Notes: a model not told the origin generated them from the sequence alone. 64,000 bases of DNA from Clostridium sp. HBUAS56010 (GCF_007115105.1 NZ_SULJ01000006.1:124498-188497); one strand, 5' to 3'; counted from the first letter of the stretch, positions 1-9,320 are shown. A program made the numbers and translations.

Positions 1-85
1 CTCCTTGTCTTATCATTGGTAAATGAAACCATTACATATTTTTATGGTTTTCATTATTATACGCTATTTTGTAATATTTTGTCAA
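1..85 (-). promoter_or_regulatory. Promoter, operator and RBS of a gene lying left of the window
   Basis: On the minus strand a near-consensus promoter is visible: -35 TTGACA (complement of 80-85), an 18-bp spacer and -10 TATAAT (complement of 56-61). Just downstream lies an inverted repeat, AATGAAACCAT (22-32) and ATGGTTTTCATT (44-55), placed over the expected transcription start as a repressor site would be. The complement of 1-6 is AAGGAG, a ribosome site, so a gene must start just outside the left edge. No reading frame inside this stretch looks coding on either strand. Confidence 0.65.
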
Positions 86-151
86 CTTATCCGTATAATG
101 ACAATATTTTTATACATATCTCACAATTGACAAAATTCGACACAACAATAC

Positions 152-197
152 AAAAAAGAGCCCCTTTATATTTTAATTTAAAAAGGATCTCTTTTTG
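152..197. terminator. Bidirectional terminator-like hairpin after the uronate genes
   Basis: AAAAAAGAG and CCTTT on the left pair with AAAGG and CTCTTTTT on the right around an AT-rich loop, giving A/T runs on both sides. It lies directly after the stop of the minus-strand SDR gene and would end the uxuA operon. Confidence 0.5.
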
Positions 198-255
198 TGC
201 AATTTATCAATTTGATTTTCAGAGTCTTTCTATGCTCCCAGGGGATTTACCCGGA

Positions 256-1104
256 TTAAACGCCTGAGTAAGAAGAAAATCCGCCATCTACCGGAAGAAC
301 CACGCCTGTAATAAATCCAGCCGCCTGATTATTTAATAAGAACAGCAATGCTCCGTTTAACTCTTCTGCCTCTCCAAACCGGTTCATAGGTGTAGCAGAC
401 AGAATCTTTTTTGTCCGTTCTGTGGGAGAACCATCTTCTTGAAATAAAAGCTTTTCATTCTGTTTTGTAACAAAAAATCCAGGTGCAATGGCATTAACAC
501 GGATTCCTGTCTTTGAAAAGTGAACTGCCAGCCACTTGGTAAAATTGCTGATGGCTGCTTTTGCACTACTATAAGCAGGAATCTTTGTCAATGGTGTAAA
601 CGCGTTCATGGAAGAAACGTTTAAAATGCTGCATCCTTTCCGTCCAATCATATCTTTTGCAAAGATCTGACAGGGAAGAAGGGTTCCAAGAAAGTTTAAA
701 CGAAAGACAAATTCCACACCAGACTGATCCAGATCAAAAAATGATTTGAGATCAGATTCAATATCTCCTGGCTCAAAATATTCTTTATCTGTATTGGCAC
801 TTGGATGATTTCCACCAGCTCCGTTAATTAAGATATCGCATGGACCCAGTTCTGCTAAAACTCTGGCATGAACGGTTTCAAGACTTTCCCTCTCCAGCAC
901 ATTCGCCTGATAAGCGGTTGCGGTATGACCTTCCGTTCGAATAGATTCTGCGACTTTTTCTGCTGCGTCTATATTTAAATCAAGAACAGCAACCTTTGCT
1001 CCTGCTTTGGCAAGAGTTTTTGCAAACATTCCGCATAAAACACCGCCTGCTCCTGTTACCACTGCTACTTTTCCACTTAAATCTGTTCCAAATGCGAATT
1101 CCAT
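256..1104 (-). CDS. SDR-family D-mannonate oxidoreductase (fructuronate reductase-like)
   Basis: Short-chain dehydrogenase of about 282 residues. It shows the N-terminal nucleotide-binding glycines (TGAGGVLCG near residue 15), the NGAGG segment near residue 95 and the catalytic YSSAK tetrad motif around residue 180. It sits 15 bp downstream of uxuA on the same strand, and in Firmicutes this SDR type commonly replaces the classical UxuB, reducing fructuronate to mannonate with NAD(P)H in glucuronate breakdown. The assignment to that substrate rests on the neighbour. A TTG at 1107 is possible, but the ATG at 1104 has AAAGGAG about 9 bp upstream and is preferred. Confidence 0.85.
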   Translation of the reverse strand: MEFAFGTDLSGKVAVVTGAGGVLCGMFAKTLAKAGAKVAVLDLNIDAAEKVAESIRTEGHTATAYQANVLERESLETVHARVLAELGPCDILINGAGGNHPSANTDKEYFEPGDIESDLKSFFDLDQSGVEFVFRLNFLGTLLPCQIFAKDMIGRKGCSILNVSSMNAFTPLTKIPAYSSAKAAISNFTKWLAVHFSKTGIRVNAIAPGFFVTKQNEKLLFQEDGSPTERTKKILSATPMNRFGEAEELNGALLFLLNNQAAGFITGVVLPVDGGFSSYSGV

Positions 1105-1119
1105 CAATATTTTCTCCTT

Positions 1120-2175
1120 TTATCTGCTGGTTTTTTCAATTGCCTCCCAGAGGCCGTTCAAATAGGTAGCACCCAGGGCGCGGTCGTAAAGACCATAGCC
1201 TGCCCGTCCGGTCTCTCCCCATATCATACGACCGTGATCCGGGCGCACATAACCGTCAAAGCCATTATCAAAAAGAGCTTTTAAGATGGCAAACATATCA
1301 AGGGAACCGCACTTAGACAGATGAGCACGTTCCTCAAATCCTCTGTCATTATCAAGAACTTCTACGTTTCTGGCATGAACGAAGTGGATTCTTCCCATGG
1401 CTGCATATTTTTCTGCCATTTTTACCACATCATTTTTATTAGAACAGCCGTAAGAACCGGTGCAAAGTGTAATTCCATTATGAGGATCATCCACTAACTT
1501 TAAGAAACGGTCTACATTTTCCTCGCAGGTAATAATTCTTGGCAGACCAAAGATGCTCCAGCATGGATCGTCTGCATGAATTGCCATATTAACTCCACAT
1601 TCAGCCGCTACCGGAATGACCTTTTCCAAAAAGTATTTTAAATGATCCCACAGATCTTCTTCTGAAATCGCCTGGTATTCCTTTACCACCTGTTGTAATT
1701 CTTCTCTGGTGTAGCTGGAATCCCATCCTGGAAGAGTCAGATCCCCCTCTGTCTCCAGAGGATTTACCTGATCCACCTGATCCTGATAATATACCAGAGT
1801 GGTAGAGCCATCTTCTAATACATGGTCTAACTGAGTTCTTGTCCAGTCAAAAACAGGCATGAAATTATAGCAGATACACTGAATTCCCGCTTCTGCCACC
1901 CGTCTGATATTCTCGCAGTAATTTTCAATATACTGATCTCTCGTCGGTTTGCCAAGCTTAATGTCTTCATGGACCGGAATGCTTTCAATGACTTCAAAAG
2001 CAAGCCCTGCATCTTCTGTTTCTTTTTTTAAGTGGGCAATGGATTCCCTGCTCCATACCTCTCCAACCGGAACATCATAAACTGCTGTTACAATCGAATG
2101 CATCCCTGGAATCTGACGGATATTCTGTAATGTAACCTTGTCATCGTCTCCATACCACCGAAATGATAATTTCAT
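1120..2175 (-). CDS. uxuA: Mannonate dehydratase
   Basis: UxuA dehydrates D-mannonate to 2-keto-3-deoxygluconate in the cytosol, the step after fructuronate reduction in hexuronate catabolism. The 351-residue length is typical of the Firmicute form. Recognisable family segments include the start MKLSFRWYG, the metal-site region with HADDPCW near residue 201, the LCTGSYG segment and [12 protein letters not shown] near the C-terminus. The ATG has GGAGG 7 bp upstream. It is first in a two-gene operon with the SDR oxidoreductase and is divergent from an AraC-type regulator, the usual layout for an inducible uronate operon. Confidence 0.95.
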   Translation of the reverse strand: MKLSFRWYGDDDKVTLQNIRQIPGMHSIVTAVYDVPVGEVWSRESIAHLKKETEDAGLAFEVIESIPVHEDIKLGKPTRDQYIENYCENIRRVAEAGIQCICYNFMPVFDWTRTQLDHVLEDGSTTLVYYQDQVDQVNPLETEGDLTLPGWDSSYTREELQQVVKEYQAISEEDLWDHLKYFLEKVIPVAAECGVNMAIHADDPCWSIFGLPRIITCEENVDRFLKLVDDPHNGITLCTGSYGCSNKNDVVKMAEKYAAMGRIHFVHARNVEVLDNDRGFEERAHLSKCGSLDMFAILKALFDNGFDGYVRPDHGRMIWGETGRAGYGLYDRALGATYLNGLWEAIEKTSR

Positions 2176-2213
2176 AAGAAACCTCCTCTTTTTTCATTTA
2201 TTCGTATGGGTTT

Positions 2214-2292
2214 AGTATAAGCAAAAGAAAGAGAGATTACCATGGATGAATTTGCCGATCACATTGCAAATCTTGCGGCAGTCAGTTATAAT
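2214..2292. promoter_or_regulatory. Divergent promoters between uxuA and its AraC regulator
   Basis: Plus strand: TTGCAA (2264-2269), 17-bp spacer, TATAAT (2287-2292), about 35 bp before the regulator gene. Minus strand: a good -10 TATACT (complement of 2214-2219) without a recognisable -35, which fits an activator-dependent uxuA promoter. Activation by the divergent AraC protein is inference. Confidence 0.6.
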
Positions 2293-2328
2293 GCTTGTAT
2301 CAATGAATGATTAAGAAAGGAAAGCCTT

Positions 2329-3207
2329 ATGAAAAAGGAATTGTCTACTGGTTTTAATGAACGGCAGTATATGAACTCGGGAGAATTTGAAGTGTTTTTT
2401 TATAAAGATATTCATTTAGATCATGTAATAGATCACAGCCACCCTTACTATGAGATTTACTTTTTCCTAAACGGAGATGTGACCTATGAAGTGGATGGGA
2501 ATGAATATCGTCTGCAATATGGAGATTATCTGTTGATTCCCCCCGGTGTCAAACACCATCCCGTTTTTCATTCCCAGAGAGAAACTTACCAGCGCTTCGT
2601 TCTATGGATCAGCAAGCCATATTATGAATCCATGTGTTCCTGGTCCGAAGAATTCGCCTACAGTTTCCACTATGTACAGGAAAAAAAACAGTATCGGTTC
2701 CGTACGGATTTCATCTCTTTTCAAAATATTCAGGGGCAGCTTTTAGATCTTCTGGAAGAGCTGCACGGAAAAAAAGCATTCCATAAGCTTCATGCAGAAC
2801 TACAGGTTCATTCCTTTCTTCTGCACTTAAACCGCATCACTTATGACATGCTTAACGCGGTTCCAAAGACTTATGAAAATGCTCTTTATTTAAACGTATG
2901 CGATTATATTAACAATCATCTGGAAAGTAATCTGTCCTTAGACCACCTGGCGTCTTTCTTCTATTCCAGTAAATACCACATCTCTCATGTGTTCAAGGAC
3001 AACATGGGGATCTCTATTCACCAGTATATCGTCAAAAAACGCTTAAATGCCAGTAAAAATGGAATTCTCTCCGGCATTCCCTTAAAAGAATTGTGCCATC
3101 AGTACGGATTTTCTGATTATACCAGCTTTTACCGTGCTTTTAAAAAGGAATTCGGTCTTTCTCCAAAGGAATTCCGGGAACAGAAAGGGCTGCCAGAGGG
3201 GTATTAA
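2329..3207 (+). CDS. AraC-family transcriptional regulator (cupin sensor)
   Basis: 292 residues with an N-terminal cupin-like sensor domain (about residues 20-100; HSHPYYEIYFF and the GDYLLIPPGVKHH turn are characteristic) and a C-terminal double helix-turn-helix of the AraC type (about residues 190-285, ending in FYRAFKKEFGLSPKEFR). It is divergently transcribed from uxuA, so the likely role is sensing a uronate intermediate and activating the uxuA operon. The ATG follows AAGAAAGGAAAG. The inducer cannot be read from the sequence. Confidence 0.88.
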   Translation: MKKELSTGFNERQYMNSGEFEVFFYKDIHLDHVIDHSHPYYEIYFFLNGDVTYEVDGNEYRLQYGDYLLIPPGVKHHPVFHSQRETYQRFVLWISKPYYESMCSWSEEFAYSFHYVQEKKQYRFRTDFISFQNIQGQLLDLLEELHGKKAFHKLHAELQVHSFLLHLNRITYDMLNAVPKTYENALYLNVCDYINNHLESNLSLDHLASFFYSSKYHISHVFKDNMGISIHQYIVKKRLNASKNGILSGIPLKELCHQYGFSDYTSFYRAFKKEFGLSPKEFREQKGLPEGY

Positions 3208-3213
3208 ACCATC

Positions 3214-3549
3214 TTAATGGAATACAGTCTGGATCAGAACCATGTAAAAGGCAGTTCCTGCTCCGATGCTTATCAGGGAATTGCCTTTCCAACAGTGGAG
3301 AAGGATAACCACTGCAATGGATAGAAACTCTGCTGCCCCATAAGGAAATGCAGAAAATATCGCCCCTTTTAAGCAATAAACCACCAAAAGACCAATGGTG
3401 GCATAAGGAAGCGTCTTTCCCAGGTAAAGAACGTATCTGGGGGTTTGCTTTCCTGCCGGAAATAAAAGAAATGGAAGGAAACGGGTAATAACCGTAGCCA
3501 GAATCATCACTGCTACGAGAATTCCAAATCTTATAGTCTCCTGGTTCAT
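3214..3549 (-). CDS. azlD: AzlD-family branched-chain amino acid transporter subunit
   Basis: 111-residue membrane protein with three or four hydrophobic segments, the size and order of AzlD. The motif TRFLPFLLFP near residue 22 is typical of the family. Its ATG overlaps the stop of azlC by four bases (ATGA), so the two are translationally coupled. AzlC and AzlD together form an exporter of branched-chain amino acids and analogues in Bacillus. Substrate here is by homology only. Confidence 0.85.
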   Translation of the reverse strand: MNQETIRFGILVAVMILATVITRFLPFLLFPAGKQTPRYVLYLGKTLPYATIGLLVVYCLKGAIFSAFPYGAAEFLSIAVVILLHCWKGNSLISIGAGTAFYMVLIQTVFH

Positions 3550-4301
3550 GACTGTCCCTCCTTTTTCTTTTCTCTATAATATCCTGCAGTGATCACGATT
3601 AAAATAAGAATCATCGCCGGCACAATAAACACACTTTGTCCAAATACTTTCAGACAGATGACAGAAGCTGCAATTCCCGTCAGCGCAGACTTATGCCCCT
3701 GACCGGATTTCCACTGATCTGTGAATATAACCACAAACAGAGCCGTCAGCGCAAAGTCCATACCCGCCGTATCAAAGGGAATCATTCCTCCTGCTATGGC
3801 ACCCAGCAATGCCCCTAAAACCCAATATATATGATCCAGCAGGGAAATAAAAAAATACACCAGATTTTGATTCACCCCTTCTGGTGAATTCTCATTACAT
3901 ACAACAGAAAACGTCTCATCTGTCAGGGAAAAAATCAAATATGGTTTTAATCTGCCGGAACCTTTGTACCGGTCAAGCATGGATATGCCATAAAACAAAT
4001 GCCTTGCATTGAGCATCAGGGACATAAAAAAAGCATAGAGAGGATTCACCGCTGCTATAAAAAACGTAATTCCAAGGTACTGAAGGCTTCCAGCGTATAC
4101 AAACACGCTGATGAGAAGGGGCCACCAGATTCCATACCCGTTATTCCTCATGAGAATGCCATATGCCGCTCCTAAAACCAGGTATCCTGCCATCACTGGT
4201 ATGGTCTTTTGAAACCCATGAGAAAGGGCTCTTTTCCAGGCGTCTTGTCCGTTCTTTTGTGTTTTTTGATCCTTTAAGCGGATCGGTTCCATGGTATTCA
4301 T
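3546..4301 (-). CDS. azlC: AzlC-family branched-chain amino acid exporter
   Basis: 251-residue integral membrane protein with the AzlC core (GFQKTIPVMAGYLVLGAAYG, then several transmembrane segments, NARHLFYGISML and SLTDETF). An upstream in-frame start at 4484 would give 312 residues, but the ATG at 4301 has AGAGGAGA spaced 5 bp away and the best minus-strand promoter (TTGACA complement of 4494-4499, 17 bp, TACTAT complement of 4471-4476) would begin transcription near 4464, downstream of the longer start. The transcript then has an untranslated leader of about 160 nt with no gene that I can recognise. Confidence 0.85.
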   Translation of the reverse strand: MNTMEPIRLKDQKTQKNGQDAWKRALSHGFQKTIPVMAGYLVLGAAYGILMRNNGYGIWWPLLISVFVYAGSLQYLGITFFIAAVNPLYAFFMSLMLNARHLFYGISMLDRYKGSGRLKPYLIFSLTDETFSVVCNENSPEGVNQNLVYFFISLLDHIYWVLGALLGAIAGGMIPFDTAGMDFALTALFVVIFTDQWKSGQGHKSALTGIAASVICLKVFGQSVFIVPAMILILIVITAGYYREKKKEGQS

Positions 4302-4470
4302 ACAATCTCCTCTGATTGGGCAAGTCTGAAAACTGCTTAATTCCGGGTATGCGTCCGCTGTCTCTGATTCCGGCACGGTCTTCCTGCTTCTCCAAAACAG
4401 AGTGGAAAAACCCTGGCCACTGGTATATAATTTATCTTGACACGCAACGCATAAAAACCCATTGTTTCTT

Positions 4471-4499
4471 ATAGTAACGTACAACAGTCACTTTGTCAA
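4471..4499 (-). promoter_or_regulatory. Promoter of azlCD
   Basis: Minus-strand TTGACA (complement of 4494-4499), 17-bp spacer, TACTAT (complement of 4471-4476). It decides the azlC start, because the longer reading frame would begin upstream of the predicted transcription start. Confidence 0.6.
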
Positions 4500-4514
4500 T
4501 GACAGGAGATCTCC

Positions 4515-5447
4515 ATGAATTATAAATATCTATACGAATCCTGCACGCTCTGTCCCAGAAAATGCAGGGTCAACCGACATACCATAAAAGGTCTGTGCGG
4601 TTGTACTGACACCATAAAAGCGGCACGCGCCGCACTTCATCACTGGGAGGAACCTTGTATCAGCGGCTCCAGAGGAAGCGGTACCATATTTTTCTCCGGC
4701 TGCACGCTGCGGTGTTGCTTTTGCCAGAACCACACCATCAGTCAGGAGGGGGCGGGTGAAGAACTTACAGAAGAAGAACTGGCAGACATCTTCTTAGACC
4801 TCCAGGATCAGGGTGCCCACAACTTAAATCTAGTCACTGCCACCCAGTATCTGCCCTCCATTTTAGAAGCACTGGATCTGGTGAAAGACAAGCTTACCAT
4901 TCCAGTTGTCTATAACTGCGGAGGTTATGAATCCGCTTCTATCATAAAAGCCTTAAAAGACTATGTGGACATCTGGCTTCCAGATTTAAAATATCAAAGT
5001 CCAGAGCTTTCTTTCCGATACAGCAAAGCTTCGGATTATTTTGAGTCTGCTGCAGAAGCAATTCTTCAAATGATTGACCAGACCGGCGCTCCCCGGTTTG
5101 ATTGTAAGGGGATCATAACAAAAGGGGTAATTATACGGCATATGATCCTGCCTGGCGGAAGAAAAGATTCCATCAATCTTCTCCACTGGATGAAGAACAA
5201 CCTGCCGGACGGAATGTACTACATCAGCCTTTTAAGTCAATATACCCCCTTCTTTCACAGTAAGGATTATCCGGAGATCAACCGGAGGATTACGACTTAT
5301 GAATACAATACCGTTTTAAAGGAAGCCATAAACCTCGGTCTGGATCAGGGATTTATGCAGGAAAAGAGCAGTGCAAAGGAAGAGTATACCCCTGACTTTG
5401 ACTTAGAAGGCATTAAAAAAAAGAACCAAAGCAGGTTTCAGCTCTGA
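4515..5447 (+). CDS. PflX-like radical SAM protein (COG1313)
   Basis: 310 residues with the radical SAM cluster motif CxxxCxxC as CTLRCCFC near residue 67, preceded by an N-terminal cysteine-rich stretch (CTLCPRKCRVNR ... GLCGC). This architecture is that of PflX/COG1313 proteins, relatives of pyruvate formate-lyase activating enzymes that use a 4Fe-4S cluster and S-adenosylmethionine. No glycyl radical enzyme lies nearby, so the target is unknown. ATG at 4515 follows CAGGAGA. It is a lone gene, divergent from azlC and convergent with ftsH. Confidence 0.85.
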   Translation: MNYKYLYESCTLCPRKCRVNRHTIKGLCGCTDTIKAARAALHHWEEPCISGSRGSGTIFFSGCTLRCCFCQNHTISQEGAGEELTEEELADIFLDLQDQGAHNLNLVTATQYLPSILEALDLVKDKLTIPVVYNCGGYESASIIKALKDYVDIWLPDLKYQSPELSFRYSKASDYFESAAEAILQMIDQTGAPRFDCKGIITKGVIIRHMILPGGRKDSINLLHWMKNNLPDGMYYISLLSQYTPFFHSKDYPEINRRITTYEYNTVLKEAINLGLDQGFMQEKSSAKEEYTPDFDLEGIKKKNQSRFQL

Positions 5448-5459
5448 TTCTTTCTTTCC

Positions 5460-7325
5460 TTATATCGCTTCTCTGCGGAAGATTTCCATGAATTCTTCTC
5501 CTGTAATGGTTTCCCGTTCCAGAAGGTATTCTGCGATTTCATGAAGCTTTTTTAAGTTATCTTTTAATATCTGGATGGCTTTCTGATGCTGTTCTCTGAC
5601 AATTCGTATGACTGCCTCATCAATCTTTCTTGCAGTCTCCTGGGAACAGGCAAGAGAGGTATCACCGCCTAAATACTGATTGGTCACAGTCTCTAATGCA
5701 ACCATGTCAAACTCCTCGGTCATACCATAACGGGTTACCATGGCTCTTGCGATTCTTGTCGCCTGTTCAATATCATTGGAGGCTCCGCTGGTCACGGTCT
5801 CAAAGATCAGTTCTTCCGCGGCTCTTCCTCCTGTAAATGTTGCAATCTTATTCAATGCTGCTTCTTTTGTCAGAAGGTGCCGTTCCTCTTCATCCACCTG
5901 CATGGTGTAACCAAGGGCACCTGAGGTTCTTGGAATAATGGTGATCTTATGAACTGGTGCGGAGTGGGTCTGGGAAGCTGCTACCAGGGCATGTCCTACT
6001 TCATGATAGGCAATAATCTTCTTTTCTTCCACATTGATGGAAGCGTCTTTTTTCTGGTATCCTGCGATAACCACTTCCACGCTTTCCTCCAGATCTCTCT
6101 GCATAACAGTTTTTCTTCCCATACGAACCGCTCTTAAAGCTGCTTCATTGATAATATTGGCAAGCTCTGCGCCACTGGCACCTGATGTAGCCAGTGCAAT
6201 TCCATGGAAATCCACATCATCAGACAGCTTCACGTTTTTCCCGTGTACTTTTAAGATTGCTTCTCTTCCATTTAAGTCCGGAAGTTCCACCGGGATTCTC
6301 CGGTCAAACCGGCCCGGTCTTAACAGTGCCTTATCCAGAGAATCCGGACGGTTGGTTGCTGCAAGAATCACAACGCCTTTCTTACCGTCAAATCCATCCA
6401 TCTCAGCCAACAACTGATTTAAGGTCTGTTCTCTTTCATCATTGCCGCTGAATCCGCCTCCGTCACGTTTCTTTCCTATGGTATCAATCTCATCAATGAA
6501 AACGATACAGGGTGCTTTATCATTCGCCTGTTTAAATAAATCACGGACCTTTGCAGCTCCCATACCCACAAACATCTCTACGAACTCAGAACCTGATATG
6601 GAGAAAAACGGAACATGTGCTTCTCCTGCTACCGCTCTTGCAAGAAGGGTTTTTCCTGTTCCGGGAGGTCCTACTAATAAGGCTCCTTTCGGCAAAGAAG
6701 CACCGATGTCTGCATACTTCTGAGGGTTGTGAAGAAAGTCTACGATTTCCTTTAATGCTTCTTTTGCTTCTTCCTGTCCAGCTACATCACGGAAGGTCTT
6801 TCCCGTTTCTGACTCCGCATAAATCTTTGGATTGGATTTTCCAAAAGACATGGCATTGGAACCGCCTCCCATGCGTTTTTGAAGCTGTCTGGATAAAAAG
6901 TTACCCAGAAATACAAAAATCAGAATCGGAACAATCCAGGTAAGTAAAAAAGTAAGCAGAGGAGACATCTGGGTTACGATGGTCTTTTCAAACTGGATAT
7001 TATGGGCGACCAGTTTGTCTTTTAAGGTATCATCCGGCCATGGACCTGTTTTATAAACCTTGAATACCGGTTTCCCTTCCCAGTCCTTTGTCCCTGTATC
7101 GGATTTAAACTGAATCTCGGATTCTGTTCTTGCAACCGCCTGAACTTTTCCCTCATCAATCATCTCTAAAAATGTGCTGTATGGCACCTCTGTCATTGTC
7201 TTAGACTGCATCCACGGCACTGCCATGGCATTGAATATGATCATGAGTATAATCACAATAGCATAGTAATAAACAAATGACTTATTGGGCTTTTTACCAG
7301 AATCATTATCATCTTTTAATCCCAT
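5460..7325 (-). CDS. ftsH: ATP-dependent zinc metalloprotease FtsH
   Basis: 621-residue membrane AAA protease that degrades misfolded membrane proteins and short-lived regulators. Visible in order: two N-terminal transmembrane segments (about 18-37 and 121-143) flanking the periplasm-side domain, Walker A GPPGTGKT near 218, Walker B IVFIDEID near 274, the SRH with NRPDSLD, and the zinc-binding HEVGH near 443 (family HExxH). Start ATG with AAAGGAGGAG. It begins one base after the stop of the upstream flavodoxin gene (TAA-G-ATG), indicating coupled expression. Not the usual hpt/tilS neighbourhood, so it may be a second FtsH paralogue. Confidence 0.95.
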   Translation of the reverse strand: MGLKDDNDSGKKPNKSFVYYYAIVIILMIIFNAMAVPWMQSKTMTEVPYSTFLEMIDEGKVQAVARTESEIQFKSDTGTKDWEGKPVFKVYKTGPWPDDTLKDKLVAHNIQFEKTIVTQMSPLLTFLLTWIVPILIFVFLGNFLSRQLQKRMGGGSNAMSFGKSNPKIYAESETGKTFRDVAGQEEAKEALKEIVDFLHNPQKYADIGASLPKGALLVGPPGTGKTLLARAVAGEAHVPFFSISGSEFVEMFVGMGAAKVRDLFKQANDKAPCIVFIDEIDTIGKKRDGGGFSGNDEREQTLNQLLAEMDGFDGKKGVVILAATNRPDSLDKALLRPGRFDRRIPVELPDLNGREAILKVHGKNVKLSDDVDFHGIALATSGASGAELANIINEAALRAVRMGRKTVMQRDLEESVEVVIAGYQKKDASINVEEKKIIAYHEVGHALVAASQTHSAPVHKITIIPRTSGALGYTMQVDEEERHLLTKEAALNKIATFTGGRAAEELIFETVTSGASNDIEQATRIARAMVTRYGMTEEFDMVALETVTNQYLGGDTSLACSQETARKIDEAVIRIVREQHQKAIQILKDNLKKLHEIAEYLLERETITGEEFMEIFRREAI

Positions 7326-7326
7326 C

Positions 7327-7851
7327 TTACTCCTCCTTTTCTTTCGTTACCAATGTCAGAACAGACCGGACAAACCGGCTGGCATTTTCCAAATCTTTCT
7401 CATTGGGGTGAAGCATTGCATCTTCATAAGCAGAAATTAGTGTTCTGATCTGGGGCGTATCATTTACCGCCTGCATCTGCCTGTATTTCTCCAATATAGC
7501 GGGGCCTAATTTTCCTCCGCATAAAAAGCAGCCAAGGTATTCATTATCCTCTGAAAGGAACGCAGACACCTGCCGTTCCACCTGTTTTAAATAATCACTG
7601 TTTCCCATAAGTCCGCAGGTTCCAAACAGTGCAACCCGTTTCCCGTGCAGACTGGAAAGGAAATCCATCATCTCTGTCCTGCAGGTTCCCCGGTTATTCC
7701 AGAATCCCACAAAATAGGTGTCCGCTTCCTCTTTGTTTAACTCCTCCAGACTGACAATGTCTTTGGATTTTCCTGGAAGCGTCTCAAATATTTTCATGGC
7801 TACCTTTTGAGTATTTCCGGTTTTGCTAGTATATACAACCAAATAGTCCAT
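7327..7851 (-). CDS. Flavodoxin-family protein (BilS-like)
   Basis: 174 residues beginning with a flavodoxin phosphate-binding loop (VVYTSKTGNTQKVA, residues 5-18), followed by the G-x-W-N-N-R-G-T loop near 50 and FGTCG near 96 that would line FMN. Small flavodoxins of this length are common in gut clostridia; some are named BilS because they accompany the bilirubin reductase BilR, but no bilR is in the window, so that specific role is not supported. It is the promoter-proximal gene of a pair with ftsH. Strong GGAGGG ribosome site 8 bp before the ATG. Confidence 0.75.
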   Translation of the reverse strand: MDYLVVYTSKTGNTQKVAMKIFETLPGKSKDIVSLEELNKEEADTYFVGFWNNRGTCRTEMMDFLSSLHGKRVALFGTCGLMGNSDYLKQVERQVSAFLSEDNEYLGCFLCGGKLGPAILEKYRQMQAVNDTPQIRTLISAYEDAMLHPNEKDLENASRFVRSVLTLVTKEKEE

Positions 7852-7992
7852 ATATTGAGCCCTCCTCTAAGAATAAAATATACCAAATTCGATTATTTAT
7901 CAATAGATATTTCAAATGTTAATACAATTTATGTAATTTTTAGAATTCTACTCAATTTGGACTCTATTGGCTTTTTTAGGACATAAAAGAAA

Positions 7993-8031
7993 CAGGCTGG
8001 AGTGTACGGGTTCGTACCAGTCTCCAGCCTG
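7993..8031 (-). terminator. Terminator of the hem operon
   Basis: Ten-base arms CAGGCTGGAG (7993-8002) and CTCCAGCCTG (8022-8031); read on the minus strand the stem is followed by TTTCTTTTATG. It lies 12 bp after the hemL stop. Confidence 0.8.
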
Positions 8032-8042
8032 AATCATTCTCT

Positions 8043-9320
8043 TTACAGGCAATTTACAGCCCCTTTTTTTATAATCCTACAGGTTTTTTCAATATCTTCC
8101 TCCGTATGAGCCGCACACAAAAACAGAATCTCAAACTGGGAAGGAGCCGTATAAATCCCATGATCAAGCAGATAGTGAAAATACCTGGCATATTTTGCCG
8201 TATCTGAGGTAAGAGCTGTATCATAGTCCACTACAGGAGTTTTTGAAAAGAATACGCTAAAGAGAGAACCTGCCTGATTGATGCAGGTATCTGGAAGTGT
8301 TTCCTTTAATGCACTGGTCAACTTTTTCGCCTTTTCCTCTAAAGCCGGATAGATCTCCGGATGTTCCATTAACGCTTTTACCGTAGCAATTCCGGCGGCT
8401 GTGGCGATTGGATTGCCAGAAAGAGTTCCTGCCTGATACACATTTCCCACAGGAGAAACTGTTTCCATAATCTCTCTTTTTCCCCCATACACACCCATGG
8501 GCATACCTCCGCCTGCAATCTTCCCAAGAGTGGTCATATCGGGAATCACCTTATAATATCCCTGTGCTCCCCCAATTCCCATACGGAATCCGGTAATGAC
8601 TTCATCAAAGATTAAAACAGCTCCATAACGGGTGGCGATCTCTCTCAAAAATTGGAGAAATCCGGGTTTTGGAGGAACCAGCCCCATATTGGCAGCAACC
8701 GGTTCCACCACAATGGCAGCGATCTCATCTGGAAATTTTTCAAATAAAGTCTTAACGGAATCTTCTCCATTGTACTGGGCAAGTAAGGTATGTTCTGTAA
8801 AGGAAGCGGGCACTCCGGCACTGTCTGGTGCAGAACCGGTTAATGCTCCGGAACCAGCTTTTACCAACAGTCCGTCAGAATGTCCATGATAACAGCCTTT
8901 AAACTTGATAATCTTATCTCTTCCGGTAAATCCTCTTGCTGCACGAATGGCACTCATAACCGCTTCTGTTCCTGAACTTACCATGCGCATCATCTCCATG
9001 GAAGGAATACATTCCTGAATTAATCTGCCTAAGGTCAGTTCTTTTCTGGTTGGTGCTCCAAAGGATAAACCAGACAGACAGGCTTCCCGTACCGCTTCTA
9101 TTACAGGCTCATATCCATGCCCCAGAATGCAGGGTCCCCATGAGTTTACATAATCAATATATTCATTGCCGTCTTCATCATAGATATGGGAACCGGATGC
9201 CCGTTTAATAAAAACAGGAGTGCCGCCTACGGAACCAAAAGCCCGTACCGGACTGTTAACTCCTCCAGGAAAATAATCTCTGGATTCTTCAAATAGTGTT
9301 TTTGATGTTTCAAACTTCAT
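8043..9320 (-). CDS. hemL: Glutamate-1-semialdehyde 2,1-aminomutase
   Basis: PLP enzyme converting glutamate-1-semialdehyde to 5-aminolevulinate, the second C5-pathway step after HemA. About 425 residues. Typical segments: FPGGVNSPVRAF at the N-terminus, GTEAVMSAIR, the YHGHSDGLL loop, DEVITGFRMG, and the PLP-lysine segment TTLGKIAGGGMPMG. I chose ATG at 9320 rather than an upstream frame to 9416 because GGGAGAA lies just before it and the protein then begins MKFETSKTLF as in homologues. It overlaps the end of cobA/hemD by 11 bp. In related clusters hemB usually precedes hemL; here it does not. Confidence 0.95.
   Translation of the reverse strand: MKFETSKTLFEESRDYFPGGVNSPVRAFGSVGGTPVFIKRASGSHIYDEDGNEYIDYVNSWGPCILGHGYEPVIEAVREACLSGLSFGAPTRKELTLGRLIQECIPSMEMMRMVSSGTEAVMSAIRAARGFTGRDKIIKFKGCYHGHSDGLLVKAGSGALTGSAPDSAGVPASFTEHTLLAQYNGEDSVKTLFEKFPDEIAAIVVEPVAANMGLVPPKPGFLQFLREIATRYGAVLIFDEVITGFRMGIGGAQGYYKVIPDMTTLGKIAGGGMPMGVYGGKREIMETVSPVGNVYQAGTLSGNPIATAAGIATVKALMEHPEIYPALEEKAKKLTSALKETLPDTCINQAGSLFSVFFSKTPVVDYDTALTSDTAKYARYFHYLLDHGIYTAPSQFEILFLCAAHTEEDIEKTCRIIKKGAVNCL

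Noticed and set aside
16-267. 83-residue plus-strand frame at the left edge
   Set aside because: It overlaps a strong minus-strand promoter, an inverted repeat and a terminator, has no ribosome site and reads like translated AT-rich spacer.
4302-4484. N-terminal extension of azlC
   Set aside because: It would start upstream of the best promoter, lacks a ribosome site, and homologues begin near the ATG at 4301.
6034-6943. Several long plus-strand frames opposite ftsH
   Set aside because: They are mirror frames of a well-defined conserved gene.
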